Shown: positions 16,469 through 25,278, counted from the stretch's first letter. The stretch: DNA of 64,000 nt from Tranquillimonas rosea (GCF_900111315.1 NZ_FOGU01000001.1:496001-560000); one strand, 5' to 3'. The notes: generated by a model from the sequence alone, not told the origin. Program-made: numbers and translations.

Positions 16469-18127
16469 TCAGCGATTTGTCCGGGCCAGAACGATGACCG
16501 CTACCAGCCCGACACCCATCACCAGAAGCGCCGCGGGCGAGGCCTCGCCAATCCGTTCGAGCGAGGCCTGCTCGTGCACCCGTGTCGCCAGCGTGTTGTA
16601 GTTGAACGGCCGCAGCAGCAATGTCGCAGGCAGTTCCTTGACGCAATCGACGAACACCAGCAAAAGCGCCGTCCCCAGCGACGCGCGCATCAGCGGCGCG
16701 TAGACATGGCGCAGCGTCCCGCCCGCACCCAGCCCCAGCGCCCGCGCCGCCATCGGCAGGCTCGGCGACACCCGGCCCATCGCCGAATCGGCCGCGCCCT
16801 GGGCGATGGCGAAGAAGCGCACGCAATAGGCCACCACGATCGCCGCGGCCGAGCCGGTCAGGATCAGCCCAGGATCGTGCCCCGTGACCGCCAGGATCGC
16901 GTCCGCCAGTGCGTTGTCGAACGCGGCCAGCGGGATCAGGATGCCAAGCCCCAGCACCGCACCCGGTGCCGCATAGCCGATCGTCGTGACCGGCATCAGG
17001 CGCCGGGGCAGCGACCGGCCCGCCAGCCGCACGCCATAGACCAGCACCAGCGCCCCGAGCACCGTCAGCAGCGCCGCCGCGCCGCCGGCGACGACCGTGT
17101 GCATCAGCGACCGCCCCAGACCCGGCGCGAGCCACGCGTCGGGGTGGCGGAGGGCGTGCCAGCCCATCACGCCCACCGGCAGGACGAAGCCGACGGCGAA
17201 GGGGACGGCGCAGGCCAGCGTCGCCGCAACACCGCGCCAGCCGGTCAGGTCGATCGCCGGCATCGGACGCTCGCCGCGCGTCGCGCGATGGGTCCGCCCC
17301 CGCCGACGGCTGCCGCGTTCGAGCCCCATCAGGGCCAGCACCATCACCAGGATGACGCAGGCGATCTGCGCCGCGCCGCCCGCGCTGTTCATCTCCAGCC
17401 AGACGGTGAAGATGCCGGTCGTAAGCGTCTGCACGCCGAAATAGTCGACCACCCCGAAATCGTTGACCGTCTCCATCATCACGATGGCGGTTCCCGCCGC
17501 GATCGCCGGACGTGCCAGCGGCAGGGCCACGCGAAAGAACCGTGCCCAGGGGCCCGAGCCCAGCAGGCGCGCGACCTCGATCGCGTTGCCGGATTGCTCG
17601 CGGAAGGCGGCGCGCGCCATGAGGTAGACATACGGATACAGCGCGGCGGCAAGCACGACGATCGCGACGCCCTGCGAGCGGATGTCGGGAAACCAGTAGT
17701 CCCCCGCCGACTGCCAGCCGAACAGCGCCCTGAGACCGCGCTGAACCGGGCCCGCGTATTCCAGAAAGTCGACGATGGCGTAGGCGCCGACATAGGCCGG
17801 GATCGCCAGCGGCAGCAGCAGCAGCCATTCCAGCCAGCGCGCTCCGGGAAAGCGGTAGCTGACGATCAGCCAGGCGGTCCCCGTGCCCACCACCGCCGCC
17901 GAGATCCCGACGCCCAACATCAGGAGCACCGAGTTGCCGAAATAGCGTGGCAGCACCGTCGACAGAAGCTGCGGCCAGATGTTCTGGCCCGGCGTCAGGG
18001 CCAGCCAGCCGACCGTGACGAGCGGCAGGAGAACGAGCGCGGCAATAGCGATGGCGGCGACCGACCACAGGTCGATCCGCGGCAGCGGGCGGGCGTCCGG
18101 CGATGCTTGAGTCTTTTGATCGACCAT
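16469..18127 (-). CDS. ABC transporter permease, iron(III)/thiamine type (FbpB-like)
   Basis: A 552-residue permease with about twelve helices arranged as two BPD_transp_1 units, which is the fused layout of FbpB/AfuB iron(III) permeases. EAA-loop-like segments (EVARLLGSGPWARFFRVALP in the first half and MAARALGLGAGGTLRHVYAP in the second) mark the ATPase-contact sites. No binding protein or ATPase gene lies next to it, so its partners are elsewhere. The ATG at 18127 is preferred; a GTG at 18136 with GAGG six bases upstream is also possible. It runs toward the tRNA-Thr gene. Confidence 0.86.
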   Translation of the reverse strand: MVDQKTQASPDARPLPRIDLWSVAAIAIAALVLLPLVTVGWLALTPGQNIWPQLLSTVLPRYFGNSVLLMLGVGISAAVVGTGTAWLIVSYRFPGARWLEWLLLLPLAIPAYVGAYAIVDFLEYAGPVQRGLRALFGWQSAGDYWFPDIRSQGVAIVVLAAALYPYVYLMARAAFREQSGNAIEVARLLGSGPWARFFRVALPLARPAIAAGTAIVMMETVNDFGVVDYFGVQTLTTGIFTVWLEMNSAGGAAQIACVILVMVLALMGLERGSRRRGRTHRATRGERPMPAIDLTGWRGVAATLACAVPFAVGFVLPVGVMGWHALRHPDAWLAPGLGRSLMHTVVAGGAAALLTVLGALVLVYGVRLAGRSLPRRLMPVTTIGYAAPGAVLGLGILIPLAAFDNALADAILAVTGHDPGLILTGSAAAIVVAYCVRFFAIAQGAADSAMGRVSPSLPMAARALGLGAGGTLRHVYAPLMRASLGTALLLVFVDCVKELPATLLLRPFNYNTLATRVHEQASLERIGEASPAALLVMGVGLVAVIVLARTNR

Positions 18128-18209
18128 GATGCGCACCTAGCGCCTCAGGGGGTCGGAAGTCCACCAAAAGGCGCTGGTCATCGCGGACGCAACGCCGCAG
18201 AAAGACGCG

Positions 18210-19088
18210 ATGGAGATTGCCTTTCACATCGGCGCGCACTGCACCGATCACGACCGGCTGGTAAAGTCGCTGCTGCGAAACCGCGCGCGCCTGGCCGAAC
18301 ACGGCGTAAGCGTTCCCGATCCGCAGACCTACCGCCCGCTCCTGCGCGATCTGATCACGACGCTGCGCGGCGAGACCGCCACGAGCGAGCGGCAGGACGC
18401 CACGCTCGAAGCGATCCTTGAGGGCGAGGATCCCGCCCGGCTCGTGTTGTCGAACGACAGCTTCATCTCGGTGCCGGGCCGCGCCATCGGCGACGGGATG
18501 CTCTATCCGCGCGCGTTCAAGGCCGGGTGGCTGCGCCGGGCGTTCGCCGACCACACGGTCACGTTCCACCTCGGCATCCGCAACCCGGCCAGCTTCGTCC
18601 CCGCCCTCGTCGCCGCGCAGTCCGACGACAGGCGCCCGCAGCCGGACGTGCTGCACGGAACGGACCCGCGCGAGCTGTCATGGTCGGGCTTCGTCCTGCG
18701 CCTGCAGGAGGCGGCGCCGGACGCCGGCATCGTTGTCTGGTGCCACGAGAACGCGCCACTGCTTTTCCCGACGATCCTGCGCAGTATCGCGGGCCTGCCG
18801 TCCTCCGCGCACCTGCACGGCGATTTCGACATGCTGCGCCACATCATGTCCGACGAGGGCCAGCACCGCCTGCGCGCCTACGTCAAGCGGCACCCGCCCG
18901 CACAAGCAGAGACCCGGCAGCGGATCATGGCGGCGTTCCTCGACAAGTTCGCCCTGCCCGGCACGCACCAGACCGAGATCGATCTGCCCGGCTGGTCGCC
19001 CGCGCTGGTCGACGAGCTCACGGCGCTCTATGCGGCCGATATCGACCGGCTCGCCGCGATGCCCGGGGTCACCCTGCTGGCCCGGTAG
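18210..19088 (+). CDS. Hypothetical protein, sulfotransferase-like N-terminus
   Basis: A 292-residue cytoplasmic protein without membrane segments. The opening MEIAFHIGAHCTDHDRLVKS resembles the first strand and P-loop of sulfotransferase-fold proteins, where relatives read IHIGAHKTGT. Here the Lys-Thr-Gly of the PAPS-binding loop is replaced by Cys-Thr-Asp, so the usual phosphate-binding residues are missing. The rest (EDPARLVLSNDSFISVP, FHLGIRNPASFVPALV) also follows that fold in general layout. I cannot assign a function. It overlaps the next, opposite-strand small gene by 20 bases at its 3' end. Confidence 0.7.
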   Translation: MEIAFHIGAHCTDHDRLVKSLLRNRARLAEHGVSVPDPQTYRPLLRDLITTLRGETATSERQDATLEAILEGEDPARLVLSNDSFISVPGRAIGDGMLYPRAFKAGWLRRAFADHTVTFHLGIRNPASFVPALVAAQSDDRRPQPDVLHGTDPRELSWSGFVLRLQEAAPDAGIVVWCHENAPLLFPTILRSIAGLPSSAHLHGDFDMLRHIMSDEGQHRLRAYVKRHPPAQAETRQRIMAAFLDKFALPGTHQTEIDLPGWSPALVDELTALYAADIDRLAAMPGVTLLAR

Positions 19089-19266
19089 ACTGTCCGCCGC
19101 CAGGGGCCGGGCAGGCCTTGCCCTCGCAGGGGGCGGGCTGGGCGGGTGGCGATTTCGGGAACCACAGGCGTGGCATCTCGGGAATGGTCGACTGCGCCCG
19201 TGCCCCGCCCGCGATCGACAGGCACACGATGGCACAGGACAGGACTCGGTGAAACGTGAGGATCAT
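19069..19266 (-). CDS. Small secreted proline-rich protein
   Basis: A possible 65-residue protein: a good signal peptide (MILTFHRVLSCAIVCLSIAG, cleavage near GARAQ) followed by a proline-rich tail with two cysteines (APCEGKACPAPGG). A purine-rich ribosome binding site (AAGGGGGGACGAG) precedes the ATG. It overlaps the 3' end of the preceding plus-strand gene by 20 bases. Length and composition are weak evidence, but signal peptide plus start context make it more than a chance frame. No function can be given. Confidence 0.5.
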   Translation of the reverse strand: MILTFHRVLSCAIVCLSIAGGARAQSTIPEMPRLWFPKSPPAQPAPCEGKACPAPGGGQSTGPAG

Positions 19267-19283
19267 AGTCTCGTCCCCCCTTG

Positions 19284-19340
19284 CGGCACATCGGGATGTG
19301 CCGGGCGATGACGGCCGGCCGACATGCCGGACGATGACGA
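19284..19340. repeat. Hairpin and short direct repeat upstream of the small secreted protein gene
   Basis: CGGCACATC (19284-19292) and GATGTGCCG (19295-19303) form a near-perfect inverted repeat. From 19295 and 19321 two 20-base copies (GATGTGCCGGGCGATGACGG, GACATGCCGGACGATGACGA) are repeated with four differences. The structure lies between gapR and the small secreted gene, both on the minus strand, and could be a gapR terminator without a T-run or a regulatory element. Confidence 0.4.
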
Positions 19341-19415
19341 GACTACCGCAAAGGCGCGTGCGCCGGTATCGACCCGAAGGGGTACATCATTCCGGTGGGC
19401 ACGGCCTCGCGGGGA

Positions 19416-19682
19416 TCAGCCCATGCCAAGCGCCTGCTTGTACATGTCAAGCACCGCCTCTTCCTCGGCGATGTCGTCGGGCTCACGCTTGCGCAGCGCG
19501 ATGACCTTCTTCATCACCTTGGTGTCGTAGCCGCGCCCCTTGGCCTCGGCCATGACCTCTTTCTGCTGTTCGGCGATGTCCTTCTTGTCCTGCTCCAGCC
19601 GCTCGTAGCGTTCGACGAACTGTCGCAGCTCGTCCGCCGTCACACGATAATTGTCAGAAGGGGGATCGACGATGTCGCTCAT
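19416..19682 (-). CDS. gapR: GapR-family nucleoid-associated protein (DUF2312)
   Basis: An 88-residue protein matching the DUF2312/GapR family of Alphaproteobacteria, which binds AT-rich, overtwisted DNA ahead of replication and transcription and stimulates topoisomerases. Family features are the coiled-coil helix LRQFVERYERLEQDKKDIAE, then EVMAEAKGRGYDTKVMKKVI and the C-terminal LDMYKQALGM. Length matches Caulobacter GapR. It is monocistronic here, with 140 bases upstream free of genes. Confidence 0.92.
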   Translation of the reverse strand: MSDIVDPPSDNYRVTADELRQFVERYERLEQDKKDIAEQQKEVMAEAKGRGYDTKVMKKVIALRKREPDDIAEEEAVLDMYKQALGMG

Positions 19683-19822
19683 GGGAAACGCCTTGCTTTC
19701 GCGGGATGAGCCCGCCTCCTACAAGCCCGCGCCGGCCGGGACAAGATGCGTCGATTGCCGCGCGCGGGGTTTCACGCTAGGCACGCGCACCTGAAGGACA
19801 CGGCAACACGGAGGCTGGGGCG

Positions 19823-20038
19823 ATGGAAGCACTTGTATGGGGCGGCGCCGCGCTTTCCCTTCTGGGTCTGGCGGGCCTCGTCTGGTGCATCGTCGAGGCC
19901 TGGCGCGCGCGGCGGGCCGGCCTGACGGACGAGGCGCTGCGCGCACGGCTTCAGCGCCTCGTCGCCTGGAATCTCGGAGCGCTGGCAATATCGGCGCTCG
20001 GATTGATGATGTGCCTGCTGGGTGTCATCCTGTCCTGA
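19823..20038 (+). CDS. Hypothetical two-helix membrane protein
   Basis: A 71-residue protein made of two hydrophobic helices (about residues 4-26 and 48-70) joined by a basic, arginine-rich loop (EAWRARRAGL...RLQRL). GGAGG occurs about nine bases before the ATG. Nothing identifies its function. It ends ten bases before the stop of a convergent small gene, with a hairpin spanning both stop codons. Confidence 0.6.
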   Translation: MEALVWGGAALSLLGLAGLVWCIVEAWRARRAGLTDEALRARLQRLVAWNLGALAISALGLMMCLLGVILS

Positions 20039-20051
20039 GGTCAAACCTCAG
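20035..20051. terminator. Shared hairpin between two convergent small genes
   Basis: CTGAGGT and ACCTCAG form a perfect 7-bp stem with a CAA loop, and both stop codons lie inside it. There is no T-run on either side, so its efficiency as a bidirectional terminator is uncertain. Confidence 0.4.
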
Positions 20052-20239
20052 ACAGGGACATTGTCCCACAGATCGTCGGGCTCGGCGGTCGCGACGGGTC
20101 TGGTCGAAGCAACGCGCAAGTCGGCGCTCGACGACAGGCGACGGCGCAGCGCCGCCTTGACCTCGTCGATGCGTTCGGGCTGGGTGAGCACAGTATCAAC
20201 CAAACGGTCGATCTCGTCCGTCTTGCGGTATTGGCGCAT
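20048..20239 (-). CDS. Hypothetical small protein
   Basis: A 63-residue polar protein (MRQYRKTDEIDRLVDTVLTQ...) with a helical N-terminal half and an acidic C-terminus ending DDLWDNVPV. The start at 20239 is chosen because GGGAGGA lies seven bases upstream; a longer form beginning at 20302 is possible but would lack this signal. No family recognised. Confidence 0.55.
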   Translation of the reverse strand: MRQYRKTDEIDRLVDTVLTQPERIDEVKAALRRRLSSSADLRVASTRPVATAEPDDLWDNVPV

Positions 20240-20263
20240 TGGCCAGTCCTCCCATGGCAGCTC

Positions 20264-20283
20264 GGGTACGGCAGACTGTACCC
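20264..20283. promoter_or_regulatory. Inverted repeat GGGTAC-N8-GTACCC
   Basis: A 6-bp inverted repeat with an eight-base spacer lies 25 bases upstream of the small protein start (minus strand), in the divergent region before the phosphatase-like gene. It could be an operator or an mRNA hairpin; no regulator is known for it. Confidence 0.3.
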
Positions 20284-20451
20284 TTATCCAAAAGTCTAAC
20301 ATGACGGAGCGTCAGCTGCGAAGCACGAAAGAGCAGCTTCGGCACATTGGCGCCCGCTCTGCCGATCAGGGTGGCAGGGTGACGTTCCGCTGCGCATCTC
20401 AGGTACGCGCCGACGCTGGAAACCCGCCGCGCGCGGCGATACTGTCCGCAC

Positions 20452-20892
20452 ATGGAAATCCGCACCATCACCCCCGCCTACGCCGTCTCGCCGCAGATCA
20501 CGCCCGAGGATGTGCCCGCGCTGGCCGAAGCCGGCTATAAAGTCATCATCTGCAACCGCCCCGATTCCGAGGTCGGCCCGGACGAGAACGCCGCAGCCGT
20601 GCGCGCGGCGGCCGAGGCGGCCGGCCTTGCCTTCCATGACAATCCGGTGGTCAACGGCGCGCTGACCGAGGACAACGTCACGACCCAGGGCAAGGTGCTG
20701 TCCGAGGCAGAGGGCCCGGTCTTCGCCTATTGCCGGTCGGGCACCCGCTGCACCATCGTCTGGGCGCTGTCGCAGGCCGAGCATGCCTCGCCCGACGACC
20801 TGATCGAGACGGCGGGCCGCGCCGGATACGACATTGCCGGGCTGCGTCCGCAGCTCGAGATGATGGGCAAGCGGGGCATCACCCGCACCTAG
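20452..20892 (+). CDS. TIGR01244-family (DUF442) phosphatase/sulfur transferase-like protein
   Basis: A 146-residue protein of the small family also fused to beta-lactamase-like hydrolases (Blh). It has the dual-specificity phosphatase-like active loop FAYCRSGTRC with Cys94 as likely nucleophile and an early conserved IICNRPDSE strand. Blh-type proteins act in sulfide/persulfide metabolism or biofilm-linked regulation; stand-alone forms have no fixed role. Its stop overlaps the convergent FliM-like gene by four bases (CTAG shared by both stops). Confidence 0.85.
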   Translation: MEIRTITPAYAVSPQITPEDVPALAEAGYKVIICNRPDSEVGPDENAAAVRAAAEAAGLAFHDNPVVNGALTEDNVTTQGKVLSEAEGPVFAYCRSGTRCTIVWALSQAEHASPDDLIETAGRAGYDIAGLRPQLEMMGKRGITRT

Positions 20893-21797
20893 CCCTCGTC
20901 GGTCAGCTGCTGCGGCTCCCAAGTGTCGGGCGCGGCGGCGTCAGCGGCGCCTGTCAGGCGCACCGCCCTATGCCCGCCGCTCTGTCCCAGATGCGCCCAG
21001 CCCAGCGTGGCGCCGCCCGGCCCCGCCAGGCGCGCACGGGACAGCGCGTCGCGCGGGATGGGAACCAGGTCGCCCCGCTGTAGATCGCGGGCCCGACCCA
21101 CCGGCAGCGGCAGCCGGACCAGTTCGACCGAGACCGGAACCTCGGCCTGGAGAACCGCCTGTTCGAGCCGCCCGCGCCAGAGGTCGGGGTCATAGACATC
21201 GGCGGCCTTCGGCTGCGGCAGCAGCAACCGCAGGACACCGCTCCGCCCGGTGCCGACCCCCAGCGCCAGATCGAACCGCAGCACGAGGTGCGGCGCGTCG
21301 GCCAGCGCCAGCGCGGCCGCGCGGCCATCGGCCAGCCGGGTGCCATAGCGGAACCCGCGGCCCGGCGCGTCGTCGTATCCCTCGGCTTCGGCGTCGAAGG
21401 TGCTGAGCACCCGGTCGATCACGTCGGCCAGCATCGTGGCATCGGTGATCGTCGGCTGACGGCTGGGCGCGGCGCGGGCCAGCACCTTGCCCATCGTCTG
21501 CGCCTCGATCACCGCCGAGACGAGCTGCGACGACACCATCGCGACTCCGAGCGCGCCACCCGGCGCCTCGAGCAGCGCGATCAGGTCGTCCTCTTCGGGC
21601 AGGTCCGCCCGCTCGGCCGCCGGCACATCGGCCTGTTCGAACGCGGTCAGCGCCGCCGGCAGGCCGGCGCCGCCGGACAATCCCTTGACCAGCGCCAGCC
21701 GCCAGGCACGGCGCAGAGCCGGTTCGACACCGGCCAGCCGATCGTCGGCCCGGTCGATCATCCGGTGCAGCGTGGTCTGCCGTGCCTCGGCCGTCAT
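20889..21797 (-). CDS. FliM/FliN-family flagellar motor switch-like protein
   Basis: A 302-residue protein whose C-terminal part (about residues 205-285) reads as a SpoA/FliMN_C domain: VPVSVELVRLPLPVGRARDL, then QRGDLVPIPRDAL and a closing GWAHLGQSGGHRAVRLTG. The middle region is compatible with a CheC-like FliM core (EDDLIALLEAPGGALGVAMV). The N-terminal CheY-binding EIDAL-type motif of canonical FliM is not seen. No other flagellar gene lies in the window. It may be a divergent FliM or a type III secretion C-ring relative. Confidence 0.72.
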   Translation of the reverse strand: MTAEARQTTLHRMIDRADDRLAGVEPALRRAWRLALVKGLSGGAGLPAALTAFEQADVPAAERADLPEEDDLIALLEAPGGALGVAMVSSQLVSAVIEAQTMGKVLARAAPSRQPTITDATMLADVIDRVLSTFDAEAEGYDDAPGRGFRYGTRLADGRAAALALADAPHLVLRFDLALGVGTGRSGVLRLLLPQPKAADVYDPDLWRGRLEQAVLQAEVPVSVELVRLPLPVGRARDLQRGDLVPIPRDALSRARLAGPGGATLGWAHLGQSGGHRAVRLTGAADAAAPDTWEPQQLTDEG

Positions 21798-21853
21798 GGA
21801 GTCCGTCCGCTCTTCCTGAGGGGCCTTCCTGCCAAAATGCCGTTACCAAACGC

Positions 21854-24550
21854 TTACGCCGCGCGGACATTCGCCAGAGGCAGCGTGACGCGGAACGCCG
21901 CACCGCCCTGCCCCGGCAGATACGAGATCCCGCCGCCCAGCCGGACCATGATCTCGCGGCAGATCGCCAGGCCCAGCCCCGCGCCGCCCGCCGCCGAGGT
22001 GTCCCCGAGGCGAGAGAACTTCTCGAAGATCACCGCCTGCGCGTCGCGCGGAATCCCCGCGCCGTTGTCGACGAAATCCACCGATACCGCCACGCCGCCG
22101 CGCCGCACCGCGATTCCCAGCTCGGGTTCGGCCGCGTCGCAGTATTTACGCGCGTTGGCGATCAGGTTGATGAACACCTGCGCCAGGCGGTCGGGGTCGG
22201 TCCGCAGCGGCACCTGTTCGTCGGCCGGGTTGCGGCGGATGCGCAGCCCGTCCGCGCGCGAGCCGGTGGCCGTCACCGCCCGGTCGATCACCTGCGACAG
22301 CATCACGTCCTGCTCGTTCAGCGTGACCTGCCCGTTCTCCAGCACGCTGAGGTCCAGCAGATCGTCCAGAAGCCGCGTCAGGCGCAGCGCCTCGTCATGG
22401 ATGATGCCGGCATAGCGGCTGCGGGCCTCGGGCTCTTCGACGCCGCCGTCCCGCAGGATCTCGGAGAACGACCGGATCGAGGTCATCGGCGTGCGCAACT
22501 CGTGGCTGATCTGGCTGAGAAAGGCGTCCTTCTGGATCGACAGCGCCGTGAGCTTCTCGTTCGCCTCGCGCAGCTGTCGGGCGGTGCGGCTGAGTTCGGC
22601 CGACTTCGCCTCGAGCTGGGCGGAGTATTCCATGATCTGCGCGGTCTCGTCGGCCACGCGCATCAGTTCCTCGACCGACACCGCCGCCCCGCCGGTGATC
22701 TGCCCCAGCATCGCATGGGCCGTCGCCGCCCCGACCGACCCGGCCAGTTCGCGTTCGAGCCGGTCGAGGAAATCCGACGTGGTGTCAGGCAGGTAGCCCT
22801 GCTTGCCCTGCGCGGACGCCTCGGCCTGGAACAGCGCCTGCGCCTCGGACGGGCCCAGGATGCGCTGCGCCATGATCAGCAGGTCCTCGGCCTCGGCCAT
22901 TCCCGGCGACCAGCCGCGCGCGCCGGCCGGGTGGCGGAAGACATGCACGAAATCGGCGCCCTGCAACCGCTCCAGCGGCGTCGGAAAGGTCAGCAGCGAG
23001 CCCGCGCAGAAGGCCAGCGTGTTCAGCAGGATCGACCAGAACAGCGCATGGATCACCGGGTCCATCGCGCCGGTGCCCAGCAGCGCCTGCGGCCGCAGCC
23101 AGCCCACGCCCCAGGGTCCGTCCTGCAGCAGCGCGGCGGGCATCGCGGCATCGGGGCCGAAGCTGGGCAGGAGCAGCGCATAGAGCCAGATCGCGAACCC
23201 CACGCCCACGCCGAGCGCCGCCCCGACCCGCGTCGCCCCGCGCCAGAAGATCCCGCCCAGAAGCGCCGGCAGCACCTGCGCCACGCCCACGAACGAGATC
23301 AGCCCGATCGCCGCCAGCGCGGTCCCGCCCCCCGACACCCGGAAATAGGTATAGCCCAGCCCCAGCACGCCGATGATCGACAGCCGCCGCGACAGCAGCA
23401 GCACGTTGCGCACGTCGCCCGACATCGACGCGCCGTCGGTGCGGGTGGCCAGCCAGATCGGCATGACGATGTGGTTCGACACCATCGTCGCCAGCGCGAT
23501 CGCCGCGACGATCACCATCGAGGTCGCCGACGAGAACCCGCCAAGGAAGGCGAACATCGCCAGCACCTCGCGGTCGAACGACAGGGGCAGCGTCAGGACG
23601 AACAGGTCGGGATTGCTGCCCTCGGGCATTGTTGCCAGCCCCACGACCGCGATCGGGACGACGAAGAGACTCATCGCGAAGAGATACAGCGGAAAGGCCC
23701 AGCTGGCGGTGGCCAGGTGCCGCTCGTCCGCGTTCTCGACGACGAGGACGTGGAACATCCGCGGCAGGCACAGGAAGGCCGCCGCCGACAGGAAGGTCAG
23801 ACCGATCCAGCGGCCCGGCGCCACCTGCCAGTCGCTGATCGGTGACGCGTCGATGTAGCGGTAGATGTCGCCCGGACCGTCCGCCACCGACCACACCACG
23901 AAGGCCCCGACCGCCAGCAGAGCCAACAGTTTGACCACGGCCTCGACGGCGATGGCGGTGACGACGCCGTGGTGACGCTCGTTCACGTCGATGTTCCGGG
24001 TGCCGAACACGATGGTGAAGATGGCCAGCCCCGCCGCGACCCACAGCGCCGTGGCCTCGAGGTCCGGGCTCTGCCAGTGCTCGGGCGTGGCGACATGGCT
24101 GTCGGTGGCGAAAACCGCGAAGGACAGCGTCACCGACTGGAGCTGCAGCGCGATGTACGGCGTGGTCCCGAGCACCGCCAGCAGCGTCACCAGCACGCCC
24201 AGCAGCGTCGACTTGCCGTAGCGCGACGAGATCAGGTCCGCGATCGAGGTAATCCGCTGGGTCCGGCCGATCCGCACCATCTTGCGCAGGATGCCCCACC
24301 AGCCGACCATGATCAGCGTCGGCCCGAGATAGATCGTGGCGAATTCCAGCCCCGAGCGCGCGGCATATCCGACCGCGCCGTAGAACGTCCACGCGGTGCA
24401 GTAGATCGACAGCGACAGCGTGTAGACCAGCGGCGAGCGCAGCCAGCCCAGCCGTCCGCCCTCGGCCCGCTTCTCGGCCCAGAAGGCGATCGCGAACAGC
24501 AGGACGACGTAGCACAGGCAGACGGCCAGAAGCAGGTTGAACGAAAGCAT
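21854..24550 (-). CDS. SSF-STAC sensor histidine kinase
   Basis: An 898-residue membrane kinase. Residues 1-~500 form a sodium/solute symporter (SLC5) domain with about 13 helices; ~545-630 is a STAC-like linker (AQRILGPSEAQALFQAEA); a coiled coil (AQLEAKSAELSRTARQLREA) leads to HisKA with FLSQISHELRTPMTSIRS, His683 as phosphorylation site; and the HATPase ends the protein with RLAQVFINLIANARKY (N box), DNGAGIP and GAGLGLAI. This is the CbrA/CrbS-type layout, in which transport or binding of a nutrient may control kinase activity. CrbS-type kinases control acs in other bacteria, and an acs operon lies about 7.6 kb away here. It starts within the stop of the preceding small gene (ATGA). Confidence 0.92.
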   Translation of the reverse strand: MLSFNLLLAVCLCYVVLLFAIAFWAEKRAEGGRLGWLRSPLVYTLSLSIYCTAWTFYGAVGYAARSGLEFATIYLGPTLIMVGWWGILRKMVRIGRTQRITSIADLISSRYGKSTLLGVLVTLLAVLGTTPYIALQLQSVTLSFAVFATDSHVATPEHWQSPDLEATALWVAAGLAIFTIVFGTRNIDVNERHHGVVTAIAVEAVVKLLALLAVGAFVVWSVADGPGDIYRYIDASPISDWQVAPGRWIGLTFLSAAAFLCLPRMFHVLVVENADERHLATASWAFPLYLFAMSLFVVPIAVVGLATMPEGSNPDLFVLTLPLSFDREVLAMFAFLGGFSSATSMVIVAAIALATMVSNHIVMPIWLATRTDGASMSGDVRNVLLLSRRLSIIGVLGLGYTYFRVSGGGTALAAIGLISFVGVAQVLPALLGGIFWRGATRVGAALGVGVGFAIWLYALLLPSFGPDAAMPAALLQDGPWGVGWLRPQALLGTGAMDPVIHALFWSILLNTLAFCAGSLLTFPTPLERLQGADFVHVFRHPAGARGWSPGMAEAEDLLIMAQRILGPSEAQALFQAEASAQGKQGYLPDTTSDFLDRLERELAGSVGAATAHAMLGQITGGAAVSVEELMRVADETAQIMEYSAQLEAKSAELSRTARQLREANEKLTALSIQKDAFLSQISHELRTPMTSIRSFSEILRDGGVEEPEARSRYAGIIHDEALRLTRLLDDLLDLSVLENGQVTLNEQDVMLSQVIDRAVTATGSRADGLRIRRNPADEQVPLRTDPDRLAQVFINLIANARKYCDAAEPELGIAVRRGGVAVSVDFVDNGAGIPRDAQAVIFEKFSRLGDTSAAGGAGLGLAICREIMVRLGGGISYLPGQGGAAFRVTLPLANVRAA

Positions 24551-24819
24551 CAGCCGTCCTGGTCCGCGTCCTCGCCATGGCGCACCAGCCGTCCCGACAG
24601 AAGCGCCGCCAACACGATCAGGCCCAGCCACACGGCAAAGACGTAAAGCCCCGCATCCGCCGTGGCGGGGCGTGCCGCGGCCTCGTCACCGCCGGACCAG
24701 AACACCGGAAAGACGAAGGCGACGGCGCCCGCCAGAGGCAACAGCCGGGCGGCGTCGGCCAGCCGCCGACGGCGATAGGATTGCCGCTCGAGAAAGACGG
24801 GCGGCCGCGAGGTGCTCAT
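24550..24819 (-). CDS. Small two-helix membrane protein in the SSF kinase operon
   Basis: An 89-residue protein with two hydrophobic helices (about residues 22-42 and 58-78), a basic N-terminus and an acidic C-terminus. It overlaps the receiver gene by four bases upstream and the kinase gene by one base downstream. This position, directly coupled in front of an SSF kinase, recalls the small coupled gene in front of cbrA in pseudomonads, but I see no clear sequence identity to rely on. It may help insert or regulate the kinase, or simply couple its translation. Confidence 0.75.
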   Translation of the reverse strand: MSTSRPPVFLERQSYRRRRLADAARLLPLAGAVAFVFPVFWSGGDEAAARPATADAGLYVFAVWLGLIVLAALLSGRLVRHGEDADQDG

Positions 24820-25211
24820 GCCTGCCGCGCGGCGTCGCCGCCGGCCTCAGCGAACAGCGCGTTGACCGCATCGCGGACCTCGGCGTTCGAGAAGGGCTTG
24901 GTCATGAACCGGCTCGCGCCCAGCGCCAGCGCCTGCTCGCGGTCGCGGGTCTGTCCCCGCGCGGTGAGCATCAGCACCGGCAGCGCGCCATGCACCGGAT
25001 CGGCGCGCAGGTCGGACAGGATGTCGAACCCCGACCGCCCCGGCAGCATCACGTCGAGGATCACCAGATCCGGCGTGCGCCGCGCCAGCGCGGTCATCGC
25101 CGTGGCGCCATCGGCATGCGTATCCACTGCCCATCCGTCGCGGGACAGGATGAAGCGGATCGCTTCGATGATGCTCGGTTCGTCCTCGATCAGCAGGACA
25201 CGCTTGCCCAT
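24816..25211 (-). CDS. Stand-alone response regulator receiver protein
   Basis: A 131-residue CheY-like receiver with the acidic pocket Glu9-Asp10, phospho-acceptor Asp53 (ILDVMLPG), Thr83 (LMLTARG) and Lys105 (MTKPFS). There is no DNA-binding or enzymatic output domain. GGGAGGAGGGG precedes the ATG. It is first in the overlapping operon with the small membrane protein and the SSF kinase, so it should be that kinase's target. Its output must pass to another protein; the adjacent XRE regulator is a candidate. Confidence 0.9.
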   Translation of the reverse strand: MGKRVLLIEDEPSIIEAIRFILSRDGWAVDTHADGATAMTALARRTPDLVILDVMLPGRSGFDILSDLRADPVHGALPVLMLTARGQTRDREQALALGASRFMTKPFSNAEVRDAVNALFAEAGGDAARQA

Positions 25212-25278
25212 GCGACGATGCCCCTCCTCCCCAAGGTGCAGCCGTGATGTGAAACTATGACGCGCCGCTCCGGTCAAG

